Below are positions 1 through 13,100 of a stretch of DNA of 18,088 bases, piece after piece. Source of the stretch: Paraglomus occultum (lineage: Eukaryota > Glomeromycota > Glomeromycetes > Paraglomerales > Paraglomeraceae); contig CAJVPJ010000724.1 in assembly GCA_910592205.1 (NCBI GenBank), positions 1-18,088 of the forward strand. The letters run 5' to 3'. The position numbers and the translations under genes were made by a program. Under the pieces are notes generated by a model. It was not told the DNA's origin and did not search any database. It was given only the letters and a program-made list of their open reading frames with translations. The first letter of the stretch is position 1, and each line of letters begins with the position of its first letter.

Positions 1-1
1 T

Positions 2-1195
2 GACGATTCGTTGAATCATAATATCAACAGGAAAATCAAGAATAAACGAGAATCGTCCAAATCCAAGAATAATAACATCCCCCCCTTGCCTGTTTCTCCA
101 AAAAATCCTAACTTCGACTCTGACGATTCCTCGACTAATAATATCGGCAGAAAAACCAGGCCGCGAGATGAAATGCAGCCGAACAAAAATAAGCAAGAAA
201 CGCACAAGTCTAGGAATAAGAATAATAGCCCATTACCCATTTCTTCATCCGCTCCTTCATCCGCTCCTTCATCTGCTCCTTCACCCGCCCCTTTAGCTAA
301 GGAGAAAAGATTGAATTTCGATTCGGATAGCGATTCTCAGCCTCATCATGGCTCTACAGAAACCAGGTCATCAGATGTAAATCAGTCTAAAAGAACCAGT
401 AAAGCATCACATGCATCCAAAAGTAACAGAAACAGTATTTCGTCAACAACTTCCAAAAAGAGCCGGAATAGTGGAACGAATGTTAATTTCGATTCAGATG
501 AAGAGTCTTCACGTAATAGCGCTGATATCAAGTTCGGAAATCAAGAGTATCTGGACAGCACAACTACTCGACAAGCGTCAATCCAAAAGAACACGATTAG
601 CCGTTCATCTACTCCAAATCTGTTTCAAACAAGTGGTGGTGCTGAAGAGAATTACAAAGAAAGGAAGAAAGTGCAGCATCTCGATTCAGCCAATAAGTTC
701 GGTACTGCAGATATCGGGTCTGAGAATGAAAGGTCGTCCAGCCGAACTAATCAACGAGCGTCTGTATTAGGTGATGAAAATCAGGGTAACAGACATGCTC
801 GCAAGTTGGGAGCTGATAACCCATTTAATGATCCATTTAATAGAAAAAATCGCACCTCGCGTACTTTTAATTCGAATATTCAGCTCACAGATCAAAATCA
901 ATATGACGAGCAATCGTCTTTCACGAACATCAACAAGGCAAACAGCTCTCCAAAAGGATACCAAAACTACGAAACTGATTATTCGTCAACGGTTACACCA
1001 CAGCAAGACGACGGTTCTCACTTACATGATGATGATTCTTCCAGAAATGTAGGGGTTGAGAGGCAGCATGAGCAACCTACTTATACTACTGCTGATTTCA
1101 TGGCTGAGATAGAGACTTCGCAAGTATCGAATGGTGCTACTTCCGGGAATCAAGTTCGCAACAAATCAAAAGCGGTGAGCTCACGAATTGTCGAT
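2..1195 (+). other. Disordered N-terminal tail with repeated N-F-D-S-D motif
   Basis: Residues 1 to about 399 are rich in Ser, Asn, Lys, Arg, Asp and Gln, with few hydrophobic residues and no visible fold, so this part is probably disordered. An acidic motif N-F-D-S-D, followed by D/S/E residues, recurs at residues 37, 105 and 162. The first codons of the window (D-D-S) look like the end of a fourth copy cut by the edge. Lys/Arg/Ser/Asn-rich spacers separate the copies. Acidic serine motifs of this kind resemble casein kinase 2 sites or short docking peptides; that reading is inference. The tail ends where the CBM20-like domain begins. Confidence 0.75.
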
Positions 1196-4100
1196 GAACC
1201 GAACACCAAAATATTCTATGTGTACTTGCCTAAAAACTTGCCGAAAGAATGTGAGGCTTGGGTTATTGGCAATATTCCCGAATTGGGTAGCTGGAAAAAC
1301 CCAATTGTCGGTCTTACACGAGTAAAACAATCAACTTATTGGCATTCGGCGCCAGTAGAAATTCCGACGGTTCGATTTGGAGATCACATTCAATATAAGT
1401 ATCTTCTTACCGTTCAGAAGAGTAAGAAATCAATTTGGAGTTTGCGGGATTGGTTGCAGACAAAGTCTATAGTTTATTTGTATGAAGGTGATGGCGATCG
1501 TGATAACCGCACACTCAGTCCTGCGAATAACCAATATGACATCTGGAAGATAAACAGCCAGTACCATGTTAATCATAAAGATCTTGCATCGGAATTTTGC
1601 TTTCCTTTACTCATACTTAAAACAGTCACTGACGCTAATCTCAAAGACAAAATAATGGAGTATCAAAGAGTACTCAAAGGATACGAGGACCTCTGTATCA
1701 AAGCAACGCGTTTGATTGTCGATACAAATTCTTTTGAAAACTTGCTAGATGCACAACGTATTTTCCTGTGTATGTTGATTGGCGTCCTTTCAAAGTCGTC
1801 CAGATCCAATCAGGAAATCAAACTTCCGGAAGCGTTTCCATCGGCTGATTTCTTGGATGCGCTTGGTCGCATAGACGAGAACACTCTGCTCTCAGACACA
1901 GAAACGAAACAATACATGTTATATGCAGTTCGCGCATTAGTTTGGCATAATTCGAGATTTTCAAAGTCATTCGATTGGATGAAAGTATTTCACGCGGCAG
2001 TCTTTGTAGATTCAACTTATTCGTTCTTGAATTACGTTGAGAGACGCGACCTTGACCCTGACGAAACAAAACAGTTCTGCAAGTCTTTTATGACTAATGT
2101 CAAGCCGCATGCTGAAACGACGAGTGACTATATGTATGCGAAACTATATGGAGTAAGTCTTCTGAGCGTGGGAGTCGACTTTGTCAATCACTTTTTCGGG
2201 TCCCGAGTTGTTATTAACAATATTTATATACTTTCAGGGTTTTATCGAACGATCTAACAGCATTTACGTGCTATCTTGCATTTGGACGTCCTTAACTAAA
2301 CCTAATGAGCAGTTGACTCAGGCGTGGAAAGCACGTCTGGCCCAAATAATCAACACTGATGACGCAACGAGTTTGCTTAATTATTATTATAAAGTCCCAA
2401 ATGATCTGGATATTGATTACCGTTCCGTGTTCGTCAAGAGAGCTATGATACTGTTCGACATTCGCAAGAACTGGAAGAAAGACGATCTCGATGCATTTGT
2501 AACCTTGTTTAGAGAACTACAATGGACTTTGGAAGATCAATTGGAAGTGCTACGACGTGTATCAGATTCCCGGCGCATGGAAGTATTAGAAATATTTGTG
2601 GCTCTAGTGGAAATCGTTCATCGAAGAACTCGTCCAAACTCGAATGTGAATGAAAGAATCGATAAGTATTGCTCAGAATGGCTCGTTCGCATAGTTACTG
2701 AGCTGAAGGAATTACGTAAAAATGTTCGCACTAATACACAAAATAATGTTTGTATGACTTATCGTCAATTCTCCATCATCTATCCTATCGTTGCGGACAG
2801 ACCAAAGGTTAAAAACGGATTGCTTAATTTTGTCGAAAAAGAAATAGATCAGTATGGGGATGAGCTAATTTATGCTGCAGCTAAAGACATAGGAAACTTT
2901 TCAGAAAAAGATATCGAGACATCTTTTCGAAAGATTTTGCGTAGAAGACTTGCACAATCTTCTTGTAAAGCGGACGATATGCTACTGAAAAAAGTTAAAC
3001 TGATATGCGGTTGTGATGGCGAACAGATCCGAGTTCCTAATAGGTGGGTTATTATGAAATATAGCTTTTTTATTCTTGATTTTTCAGTTTTAATGATGGA
3101 ATCTTTTATTGAAATAGCTTTTGCGAGGATATTATACTTTACATTTTGACTAAATTACAAGAAAGTGCTCCGCATGAAGGCGCTGAAATCAGCGACGATT
3201 TCCATAGGAGCTTATTAGAGTCGTCGAAATTTTGGATTAGCCTGCTAACCGCCACAGGTGAAGTAACTCATATTAGACAGAAGCATCTGTATAGCATAAG
3301 AGTTATAAAAGCTATCAAAGATTTGACGGAAAAGCTTCGAACTCGAAAAATCTCACTTGGCATGCTCGAGTATGTTCTTAATCGTACGGATAAAGATCTC
3401 GCTGAATATTTGGCTATTGTTAATGACAAACAGTCTCTTCCTATTGAACCGTCAACTTTACGAGTATTTCGAGACAAAATCAAAGCCTACTACAAGACTT
3501 TACGTGAACTCGGTGATTTTTATGAAGGATTTTGTCAGAGGGCCAGTGACGCTGTAAAGTATATTAGTGATATCGTTGAAAGAAGAAGTTCTCGTGACAA
3601 GATTCTATTTAAGGACATTTGGTCAAACGAACACTGGACAATGCATCAACCGATAATGACAATTGCGGAGCGCATATCTCCATACGCCAAATTAGTAACA
3701 TTTAGCAATGTTTTTGAAATGTCCTTAAGTAAAGCAATTGAAGCAGAGACGATGAATGTTATAACCATTTCTCAGAAAGTCATATGTACAGCATTCGATG
3801 AGTACGATAAAATACGAGCTACTCACGAAGATTGGGCAAATTTAACGTTCAAGAATGCAAAGCTGATATGGAATAATGTCGACAACGCGAGGGAAGAATT
3901 CAACTTCATGTTGAAAGACACGAAAATAAAGTCTTCAGAGGATCTGTTCAGATATATTTTAATTTTATCGAAAATATCCGACTGGCAAGAGCGAGCGGAA
4001 AATATGCATGCAGTTGTGCAAGTTTTCGAAGTCAAGAATGACAGTGGTTTAGATTTTGAGCAATTGAGCACGAGCCTTAGTAAGGAGGAAGGAATGTTAA

Positions 4101-7100
4101 AAGATTGGAGAAATAAGTTCGATAAATTTAACAAAATAATCAAAGAGCTCGATGAAGATTGTTGGAAGATGATCAGGGAAATGGCCAACGCATGTGATTT
4201 ATTGAAATGGCTTTATGGACTTCGGTCGGACGCGTTGGAAAATGTAATTAACGGAGCAGATGATCAATCTGATGAACATTTGATCCAGGAGGACACAGTC
4301 TCTGCCCTCATGGAAGTTAGGCAATTTGTGACCCCGCTTAAACCACCAGAACGCTTGAAAATTGGTGAATTTTTCGCGAATATTCGCCAATTGGCTGGTA
4401 AAAACAAAAATCTTGTAGAGAGAATCTCGCGTTGCAGTGCAAACTATTCTGCTCTGAAGAACATGTACGATGGCATTAATAATAGGGGGGAAGTCACGAG
4501 AGTGCGCATTAAAAACGCCGCGACTCGAGGAATATACACATTTACCCGTGATGAAAATGGAGACCAGTGCTCCGTCGAGTTGTCGTATGAGACCGATAAA
4601 ATTCCTGATAAAAATTCTGATAAAAATACTGATAAAGTTACCGATAAAGAAAGTACTGCCAGATACGGCTTAGCTGAATTGCAGGATTTGCGAGGTCGTG
4701 CTCTACTTATTGCTAAACAGGAAACAGCAACTTTGGCTACGAACAAAGGAACTGGCGCAGATGGTTCGGAACAAGAAGATAAACGTGCAGTTCCCGTGAT
4801 GATGAAATTCGTTCGTCAAGTAGACTATGTATACCAAATTATTAAAGTTGCGTCAAAACTTATAGAATTGGGACATTTTGCTTATCGTAACTTTAATGCG
4901 GTGACTGCCAGTATTGAAAATATGGAAGGATTACTTCGTAGATTGCGAGACGATTTGAAGGATTGGTAAGTTTTAAGCTTCATGATTCAGCGATTATTGA
5001 AAGATTTGTCGATATATTAAATGGGTTTCTTGTGTGCAGGGAAGAGATTGTAAGCAAAGCGCAAGAATATTACTATTACTTGACATTTTACACTGGAAGA
5101 CATATTTTAGCGTTTTATGATTATTTCAGCCAAGATGCAGTTGTTGACGACGAACACAGGCAACTTTGCCAGACATTGCTAAATTTTGTGAATCCCAATG
5201 CCCATCTGCCATCAACCGGCGGGATTGTGAAACTGGATTTTGCGAAGCAAAACTATAGGGACGTGCTACGTAGTATCGGAGAAAGGCTGTCTGAAATATT
5301 TGATCATGTGGATGTTGTTGTCAGGGAAATCCCACCCGACACAATACAGGAACCAGTCATCTCTGACATTGCTCGAACGGGAGAGTTGTTCGTAGCAGCA
5401 TGCAATGACAAGTTTCGAGTTCCAAATATCATTATGTCGTTGTATGCTAATCGCGGCCTATACCCCGAATCTTGGCAGGTTTTTATATGTCGTACAACGA
5501 CTACTGCTGAAGAACTCACATTGTTTGTTAAAAGGTGCTTTTTTGCGACAAGAAATAATTATGGGAAGCATTTGTTCTGCATTGCCAATTTAGAATTTCT
5601 TGAATTTGAGCTTCAATACGATCTAGTCAATGATATAAGAACGCTGCTTGACCGAAGAGAACCATTCAATTTAGCTTTAATCTGTTGCAGAGAAAACGGA
5701 ATTCATCATCACATTCTCGACCAGTTTTCGAAACATGTAGTCAATACCGTGGGACTCGAGATATCTTCTATGGAAAGCATGTATAAAAAACTCTGCCCAA
5801 ATGTCAGATGTGTATCTTCTGATTTATCCGGACAAGGCAAAACAGAATATATAAAGCAAGCTTGTATGGAGACCATGTCAATCCCAAGAACCGTGTTGAT
5901 AAGTGACGGAATGCGTTATGACCGACTCGTCAGCCAGTTGCATGAATGTAAACTAAAGCATATGGAGAGTTTGCACTTAAATATTGTTTCAGTTGACGAT
6001 CCTGCTGAAGTCAATACCTTTATTTTTGAATTTTTGACGCTTGGCATTGTGTCTAACAGAGTAAATATTGCTAGTCTTCCGAAACAATCTGTATTCATAG
6101 AAATCGCATCTACTATGGAACAATATCTCCTCGAATCACTACCGATCGTCAAGTGCTTGCCACAAAAACATCTTACGTGGGACATCAACCGCTTTATCGT
6201 CTCAAGTGAGATTTATAATCCGATACAGATCGTGTGCCGCTACTTGGATGCATTCAGGAGGGGTTCAGTTGATGACAATGATATCTCTTTTGGACAGGAA
6301 GGTGTTCAAGAGCCATTATCCGCCGTCCGTTGTCGGGAACTCATACAACATTATTTCTTCGCCGACAACCCAACTACCGTTGCTTCTTACCGATTTGTAG
6401 AGATTTTTGTAAACGTTTTGGCTGATCAATTGGTTCGTCTATCGTCAAGTTCTTTCTTCCGCGTTGAAAACCTCAAGTTGATGTCACAAAATAGCAAAGT
6501 AAGATCAACATTATTGGACACGTTACTATATGTGTCAAAAGATTTTGCCACACGTTCTGTCGCGAGCAAAGCCGCACAGTTAGTGTCAACTGCTAAAGAC
6601 GCAGATAAAGCGCGACTAGCCACCATAGCGCAATGGGATGACTCAAATCATTTACTAGTGTTCTTTTTGTCACAAACACCAGACTCTATTTGTGCTCTTT
6701 ATCGTGATAGAAATAAAGTGCCGGAGAACGTTAAACGTCTTTTGTGGAGCCAAAAGGCGCAACATGAAAGTTTTAAATCGTTTGCCTTGGAGAACTATGG
6801 TCAAATGACTCCTCAAATTCTACAAGAACGTCTGGAATGTATAGCTCGTACATCAATGGAAAGTAAAAAATTTGACGATTATGCGTTATCGGCTGATAAT
6901 CTTATTAAAATGGCACTTATTCTGTTGCGAGCACGCGCAAATATTCCGGTCGTTATTTGTGGAGAGGCTGGATGTGGCAAGGTAATATTATTTTGTTTCG
7001 CCAATTTTTATTTATTTTGATACTATATTAACCATTATTCTGCTGCAAACAGACAAGCCTAATAGCCTATTTGGCGAGAGTTATTGGTGTCCCATTCCGT

Positions 7101-10100
7101 AATCTCTCTTTGCATGCTGGTATTGTTGAGAGCCAGATCACTCTATTCATGGACAACGGAAATGCTGATGCTGAGAAAACTGAAGATGAAGTATGGCTAT
7201 TTTTTGACGAAATCAACACTTGCAATCACATTGGTCTCCTGGCGGATTTAATAGCCCACAGAATGTTCTTAGGGAAACCAATCCATCCGAATATTCGCCT
7301 GTTTGCTGCTTGTAATCCTTACCGATTGTCTGTGAACAATGATAACGTAGCAGGGTTAAAGAAAACAAGAGTATACAAAAGTCATCTTGTCTATCAAGTT
7401 CATCCTCTTCCTGATCAAATTCTTGATTATGTCTGGGACTTCGGTGTGCTCAAATCCGAAGACGAAAAGGTAATCTTGTAGCTTGATTGCACTCTCATAA
7501 TGAAGAACAGGGTTCTAAATTCTTCTTTTTAATAATAGTTGTATATAAAAATCATGGTCGAAAGCGAAAGCGAACTAAAAACGAATCCAAGGACTTCTGC
7601 TATGATTAGCGACTTGCTTTTTAGTTCCCAAGACTATATACGCTATATCGAAGGACCGCAGAGCGTAAGCTTACGCGATGTCAAAAGAGCGATCAAATTG
7701 ATTATATGGTTCCAAAAGAGTCTCCAAGATAGAAGGGAACTAAAAGATCCGAAGCGGAAAAATATTAAGTATAAATATCAAGCAGGCAGACACCTGCCCG
7801 AGCTTCCCATTGTTCTATCATTGGGACTTTGTTATCAAGCGCGACTTTACCATCAGAACGAGAGATTCGAGTACCGTAGACGGATGTCAAAGATTTTCAT
7901 GAAACATAATATTTACGTGACCGACGAACAGTTTAAAAATATGCTTTACGATGAACAGAGAGATTGGATAGATAGAATGACATGTCCACCGGCAACTGCT
8001 CAAAATGAAGCCTTATTAGAAAATGTACTCGTAATGATAGTCTGCATAATGACACGAATTCCAGTCTTTATTATTGGAGCTCCTGGAAGGTAATTAAAAA
8101 TACTGCAATCATTTTAGAAGAGAGCGGATATTAACTGCTGTTTCTTGTTGCCAGTTCTAAATCACTATCGATGCGACTTGTCAGCTCTAATCTTCGGGGC
8201 GTTGATTCGGAGAATGCGTACTTTAAAACACTGCCACAAGTGATTATCCAAGTGATTTAGTTGTCGTTTCTACGGTCTAGTTCTAACTTTCTCATTTAAT
8301 ATCCCCAGGTTATTGTAATCCCGCATCAAGGTTCGTCAACTTCCACGTCTGACGGAATCGAGAAAGTCTTTCAGAAGGCAACAAAATTTCAAGAAAATAG
8401 ATCCAGAAATTTCAACGTGCAAGCGGTGGTTCTTCTTGACGAAGTTGGTCTAGCAGAAACAAGTCCGTTCAATCCCTTAAAAGTATTACATGGACTTCTT
8501 GAACCCAGTTATCCTGAAAAAGAACCGAAGGTGGCAGTGATCGGAATAAGCAATTGGAGATTAGACAATAGTAAATCAAGCAGGGCGTTACTTGTCCAAA
8601 GACCTCAACTAGACGAAGATGACCTTGTGAACACGGCTGAGGCTCTTCTTTTGGAAAATCAGAAGCACTGGCTCCAGTGGAGGAATTCGAATAAGCATAG
8701 GATACAAAACATTGCTAGATCCTACACAAACTACCAAAGAAATCAAAAATATCCCAATTTTCACGGTATATATATTAATCGTCAGTTTTATTTTGTTTAT
8801 TGTCTAATGCATCCTGAACGTTTTCTGCTTTTTCAATAGGTTTACGTGATTATTATGCTTTGATTAAAAGTTTGAATGAAAAAGAGCTTACCGGTAGGCA
8901 TGGTTTAGATCTTTTATTATTATAATGGAAATTTTTTAGGTCCAATTCCTTATCTAACTGATATATGAAAATATGGTTTCATTATATGTTTAGCGGAATC
9001 GATACAACTGGCGCTCGCACGAAATTTTGGAGGCACTGACCAAATGAAAACAATATGCGAATCTTACTTCGGGAATGTCTTGAATGCGTATAGCAGTAGA
9101 TTCTCCGGTTATCAGTACTCTCCCATCTCAGTGCAAAAGCTGATATATGAGAACCTGAAAGAGAAAGATGGAAGACATTTAATGGTTATTGGGAAAAGCG
9201 ATTCAATCGTTAACCTCATTACATACTATTTGAGGTCACTTCATATGGATCCAATGGTCCTATGCGGGTCACAATTTCCTGACGATGCTGACGGAGACTA
9301 TTCTTATGGCGTACTGAGTAGAATTATGGTAAGAAATTAAGCCGTTTAACAAGGCGCGCAGATTTTATATTTGCTGATTATTATTTTCATTTAGATGTGT
9401 GTTGAAGCGGGAAAACCACTTGTACTAACCGACCTGGATGCTATATATGGTAAGTCAAATACTTTCAGCCAATAATGATGTCTTCATTCTTTGGCTTATA
9501 TATTTCTGTTGGTAGGGAGTTTATATGACCTTTGGAATCAGAATTACATAACACATGGTAGCAAAGACGATCCCAAATACTATACAAGAGTAGCTTTGGG
9601 TGCTTATGCTAATCCACTGTGTTATGTGCACCCGAATTTCAGATGTGTTCTTATCTTTGACGAAAAACAAGTTGCTGCTGCAGATCCACCTCTTTTGAAT
9701 CGCTTTGAAAAACAGCGATTAACTCTTGGTGACACACTCGACGGGAGGCAATATCAAGTATTTCTCGAACTCAAAAACTGGGTTAAGCAAATGTCGACAC
9801 TAATGCAAATTGAACACGTCAATACAACTAGCGGATTTACCGAAGCAGATCTATTTATTGGATATGACGAGGGCGAAACGCTTCAGAGTCTAGTGATACA
9901 CGAATGCAATAAGAATGCCAATACTAATGACAAGGTTATTTTAGAAAATTGTAAGGCAAGGCTTATGGACATAGCATCATCAGATGGTTTGGTCAGAGCC
10001 AGTCATTCTTTAGAAACCACAACGTCGGACGATGCCAAAATATGGTGGGAGATTTATTTCGGCGGAGGAAAACATGATACTATGGCAGTCTACTTTGGAC

Positions 10101-13100
10101 AATTGGAAGAACATGCAGGCGAAACATACAAAGAAGGCCATCAACTGATAATACACACATTCAGCAATATTAATACCGACATAAAAGAATGTCTCGGCGA
10201 AGGAATAACATGCCAAGTGGACAAGCTGTCAACTTTCAAAGCCGAATCCCAATTACAAAATAGAGTTAAGCATTTTTGGTTTGAGAGTCAAGATGAGTTG
10301 CTAGTTCTTCAATGCGATCTATCAATAACAAAACCAGGCTGTATCAAGCTAGCAAAATTTATTATTGAGCAATTCCGTACAGAATATCTTGCGATAAAGA
10401 ATGAGAATAGCAAACCCAAACATGCATGTATTATATTACATCATCATAGAGACCAGGGCAACAAAAGCTCATTCAACTTTATGTGTGGATGGGATCAGAT
10501 TACTATCGAGTCTTTGGGGAACCAAGAGAAACCTTTGTCTGCTCTCCTAAATAGTAATCTATGTGATGTGATCGACTCGATTTATCCGTTCGAAGAAATC
10601 TTGCAACAAGAGCTGATTTGGTGCTTGCTTTGTGTTAAATACCCATCACCTGCACAATCAATCGATCGTATTCGGTAAGTTTCGACAAGTGTTTATATTC
10701 GGTCATAAAATTCGTTAGTATTTAATGAATATGTTATCTGAAGACAATTGGTAGATGAGATTTCCGGCAATGAAGCATTTATGGAAATTTTGAAGAAAAG
10801 AATTATGCGCTGGATAGAGGAGAATGTACAGGAAGACTGGAAACTACGAGTAGCATTGGATAAAAAATCCCTCTACCTTCATTCATCGTTTTCAAACGCG
10901 TTGCTAGCTCACGTCCGCATGCTTGTCAGGAAGCCTATTGCTCAACTATTGTACGAATTGGAAAAGCAAAATGCTCTTCTCACTTACTTCCTCATTACCA
11001 GGGAAGTGGCCGATAATGAAAGTCTACTCCGTTTGTGGGAGGATATGTTCATGGATGAAAAGATTATAGATATAAATCTGACCACAGATCCAAATCCAGA
11101 AGTTTATAATATGACAAATCACCTGTACAATCTTCGATTCCCGTTCTCATCCTATTTTATGGAGCAAATTAACAGTTTCAAACAATTGTATATGGAGGCA
11201 ATCACCCTTGCAGAAGAACAGGATGAGAACTTTGACGAATATGGGGAATTGTTGCCTAACGTGATTGAAGATGAGTTAACGAACTTTGCTAAGAAAGTTG
11301 AATACCTTCTGCCATTACTCAAATCTGTTCCGTCTTCAGATCTTTATTTCAGAGATTTTGTGACCGTTATCGCTTCGAATTATGGCGGTGACAGAATTTG
11401 TCAATTTCTCGCTAACCTTATCAGTCATACGATTGGCAAAGAGAATGTGTTGGATCCTATCAAACTTCATGCATGCTGGTGGACAAAGTCAGACGCTGTG
11501 CTGGCGCAATTGCAGTTGACAACATTATGTCCCACTATCATCAATGCCGCGCTTGATTACGAGGACGATGAGGCTAATAATTTTGAGCAAGAATTGGTCA
11601 ATGAAGCTACTAGTATGGCGCTAGAACGTTTGGAAGAGCTCGCAGATTCTGACGATCAGGTGACACAATGGCAATTGGATGCAACGCAAATTTTGTCTCA
11701 TTGCGTTCAAATTTCAGTATCGTCATCGGTGATTTCATTTCAGTTACTTAGAATATGCACTTATTTGCTTTCAACTCGGGCTATCCCTCTCAATCGGCTC
11801 GTACAACTTGTCAGAGAAAATGACGATATCTTGGAGGATAAATTTATAAGCGAGATATTCAGTATTATGAATGGATTTGAGCCGACAGAAAAGAATTTCT
11901 TCTCCCGTCAAGCATTTATAACACGCTACATGGATTTGATTCCTATTGATTCACCCGCAAAAATACTTCTTTATGAGAAAATATTTGCGCCGGCAGAACC
12001 GTTACCGTTTACCGCATCAGTCGTTAACCATATTTTTGAACAAGTTGAGGGTATCTTTAAGGCAATAATCAGAGATTTTGATGGCGCATTAGAAAATTCC
12101 CAGCACTTACAAATTATTAATAACGCACTCTCAAAGCATAGTCCGGATTCTCAAATAGCAGCTCTTTGTTGTGATGTCATTCAGCAGAATGGCTTTCGCG
12201 AATTACGCATGGAAGAGCTTCTACAACTTTTTTCTGAAGCGACTCAAACTCTCCGCACCACTACGGCTAGTGTCTTACAGATCATCTGTTCCGTCGCCTT
12301 ATTGAAAAAATTTGTCCATACACTTTGTGATTCTATCGACTTGGAGAACGCATTGGAGCATTCGATTCAATTCAACTTTATGGAAGTAGATGAACTGACG
12401 GAAAATATGAATTACATAATGCGTTTCGATCACCCGCAAATTTACTCTATCAAGGTTTACTTCATGAAACGTCTTCGTTCTCGTGGATTTACACTAGACG
12501 ACATTAGGAAATTTAGCAACATTCAAGGTCACGTATTTCCTTGGCTAGGCGACTTAAACTGGGCTGATAATGAAGACAACACTCGTCTTCCCTTCAATGC
12601 ATACTATATTACTCCAGGATACGCGAACGCCGAAATAGCTTATGCAAGCTTCAGTAGGATTCACGACAGGGCTCCCATACGTGAACTTATACAAGAAGCA
12701 GATAAACCTAACAATGTTAATGAACGCCTTAATTTAATGGGCATAATTGTAAATCATGTATATGCTGTAAGAACACGAGGATGCAGTCAAGTCGAAACAA
12801 ATGCTGCTGGATTTTTTGGCGTGCAAATTAACTTTATGAAACATTCGGTATACAAGAGGGTAGCCATAAGCGTTGTCAACGATAACTATCCCCTATTGCG
12901 CCTTCATCCACAAATTAACAACACAGAGTTAATAATGAAATCCGTTCTAATGCATATAATTGCGGTCCATGCATCGCTTCCAGAGGAACGTTCGCCGTTG
13001 ACTTTGTATTTGCATAGACTGGGAAGAACGAGAAATAGTTTCATATTGACATCTTCCTCAGATGAACAGTCTAATACACGTATTGTCAAAACCAACCTCA

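Noticed and set aside
174-176. First in-frame ATG as the true start of the plus-strand gene
   Set aside because: The frame is open to the window edge, and the first codons look like the end of another N-F-D-S-D-D-S copy, so coding sequence very probably continues upstream.
3823-4188. 121-codon open frame on the minus strand
   Set aside because: It lies wholly antisense to a well-supported exon and shows no family motif; it is a shadow of the coding frame.
8894-8939. 46-bp intron ending at the TTTTTTAG near 8939
   Set aside because: The resulting frame stops within about ten codons; the acceptor at 8993 restores the conserved A-R-N-F-G-G block.
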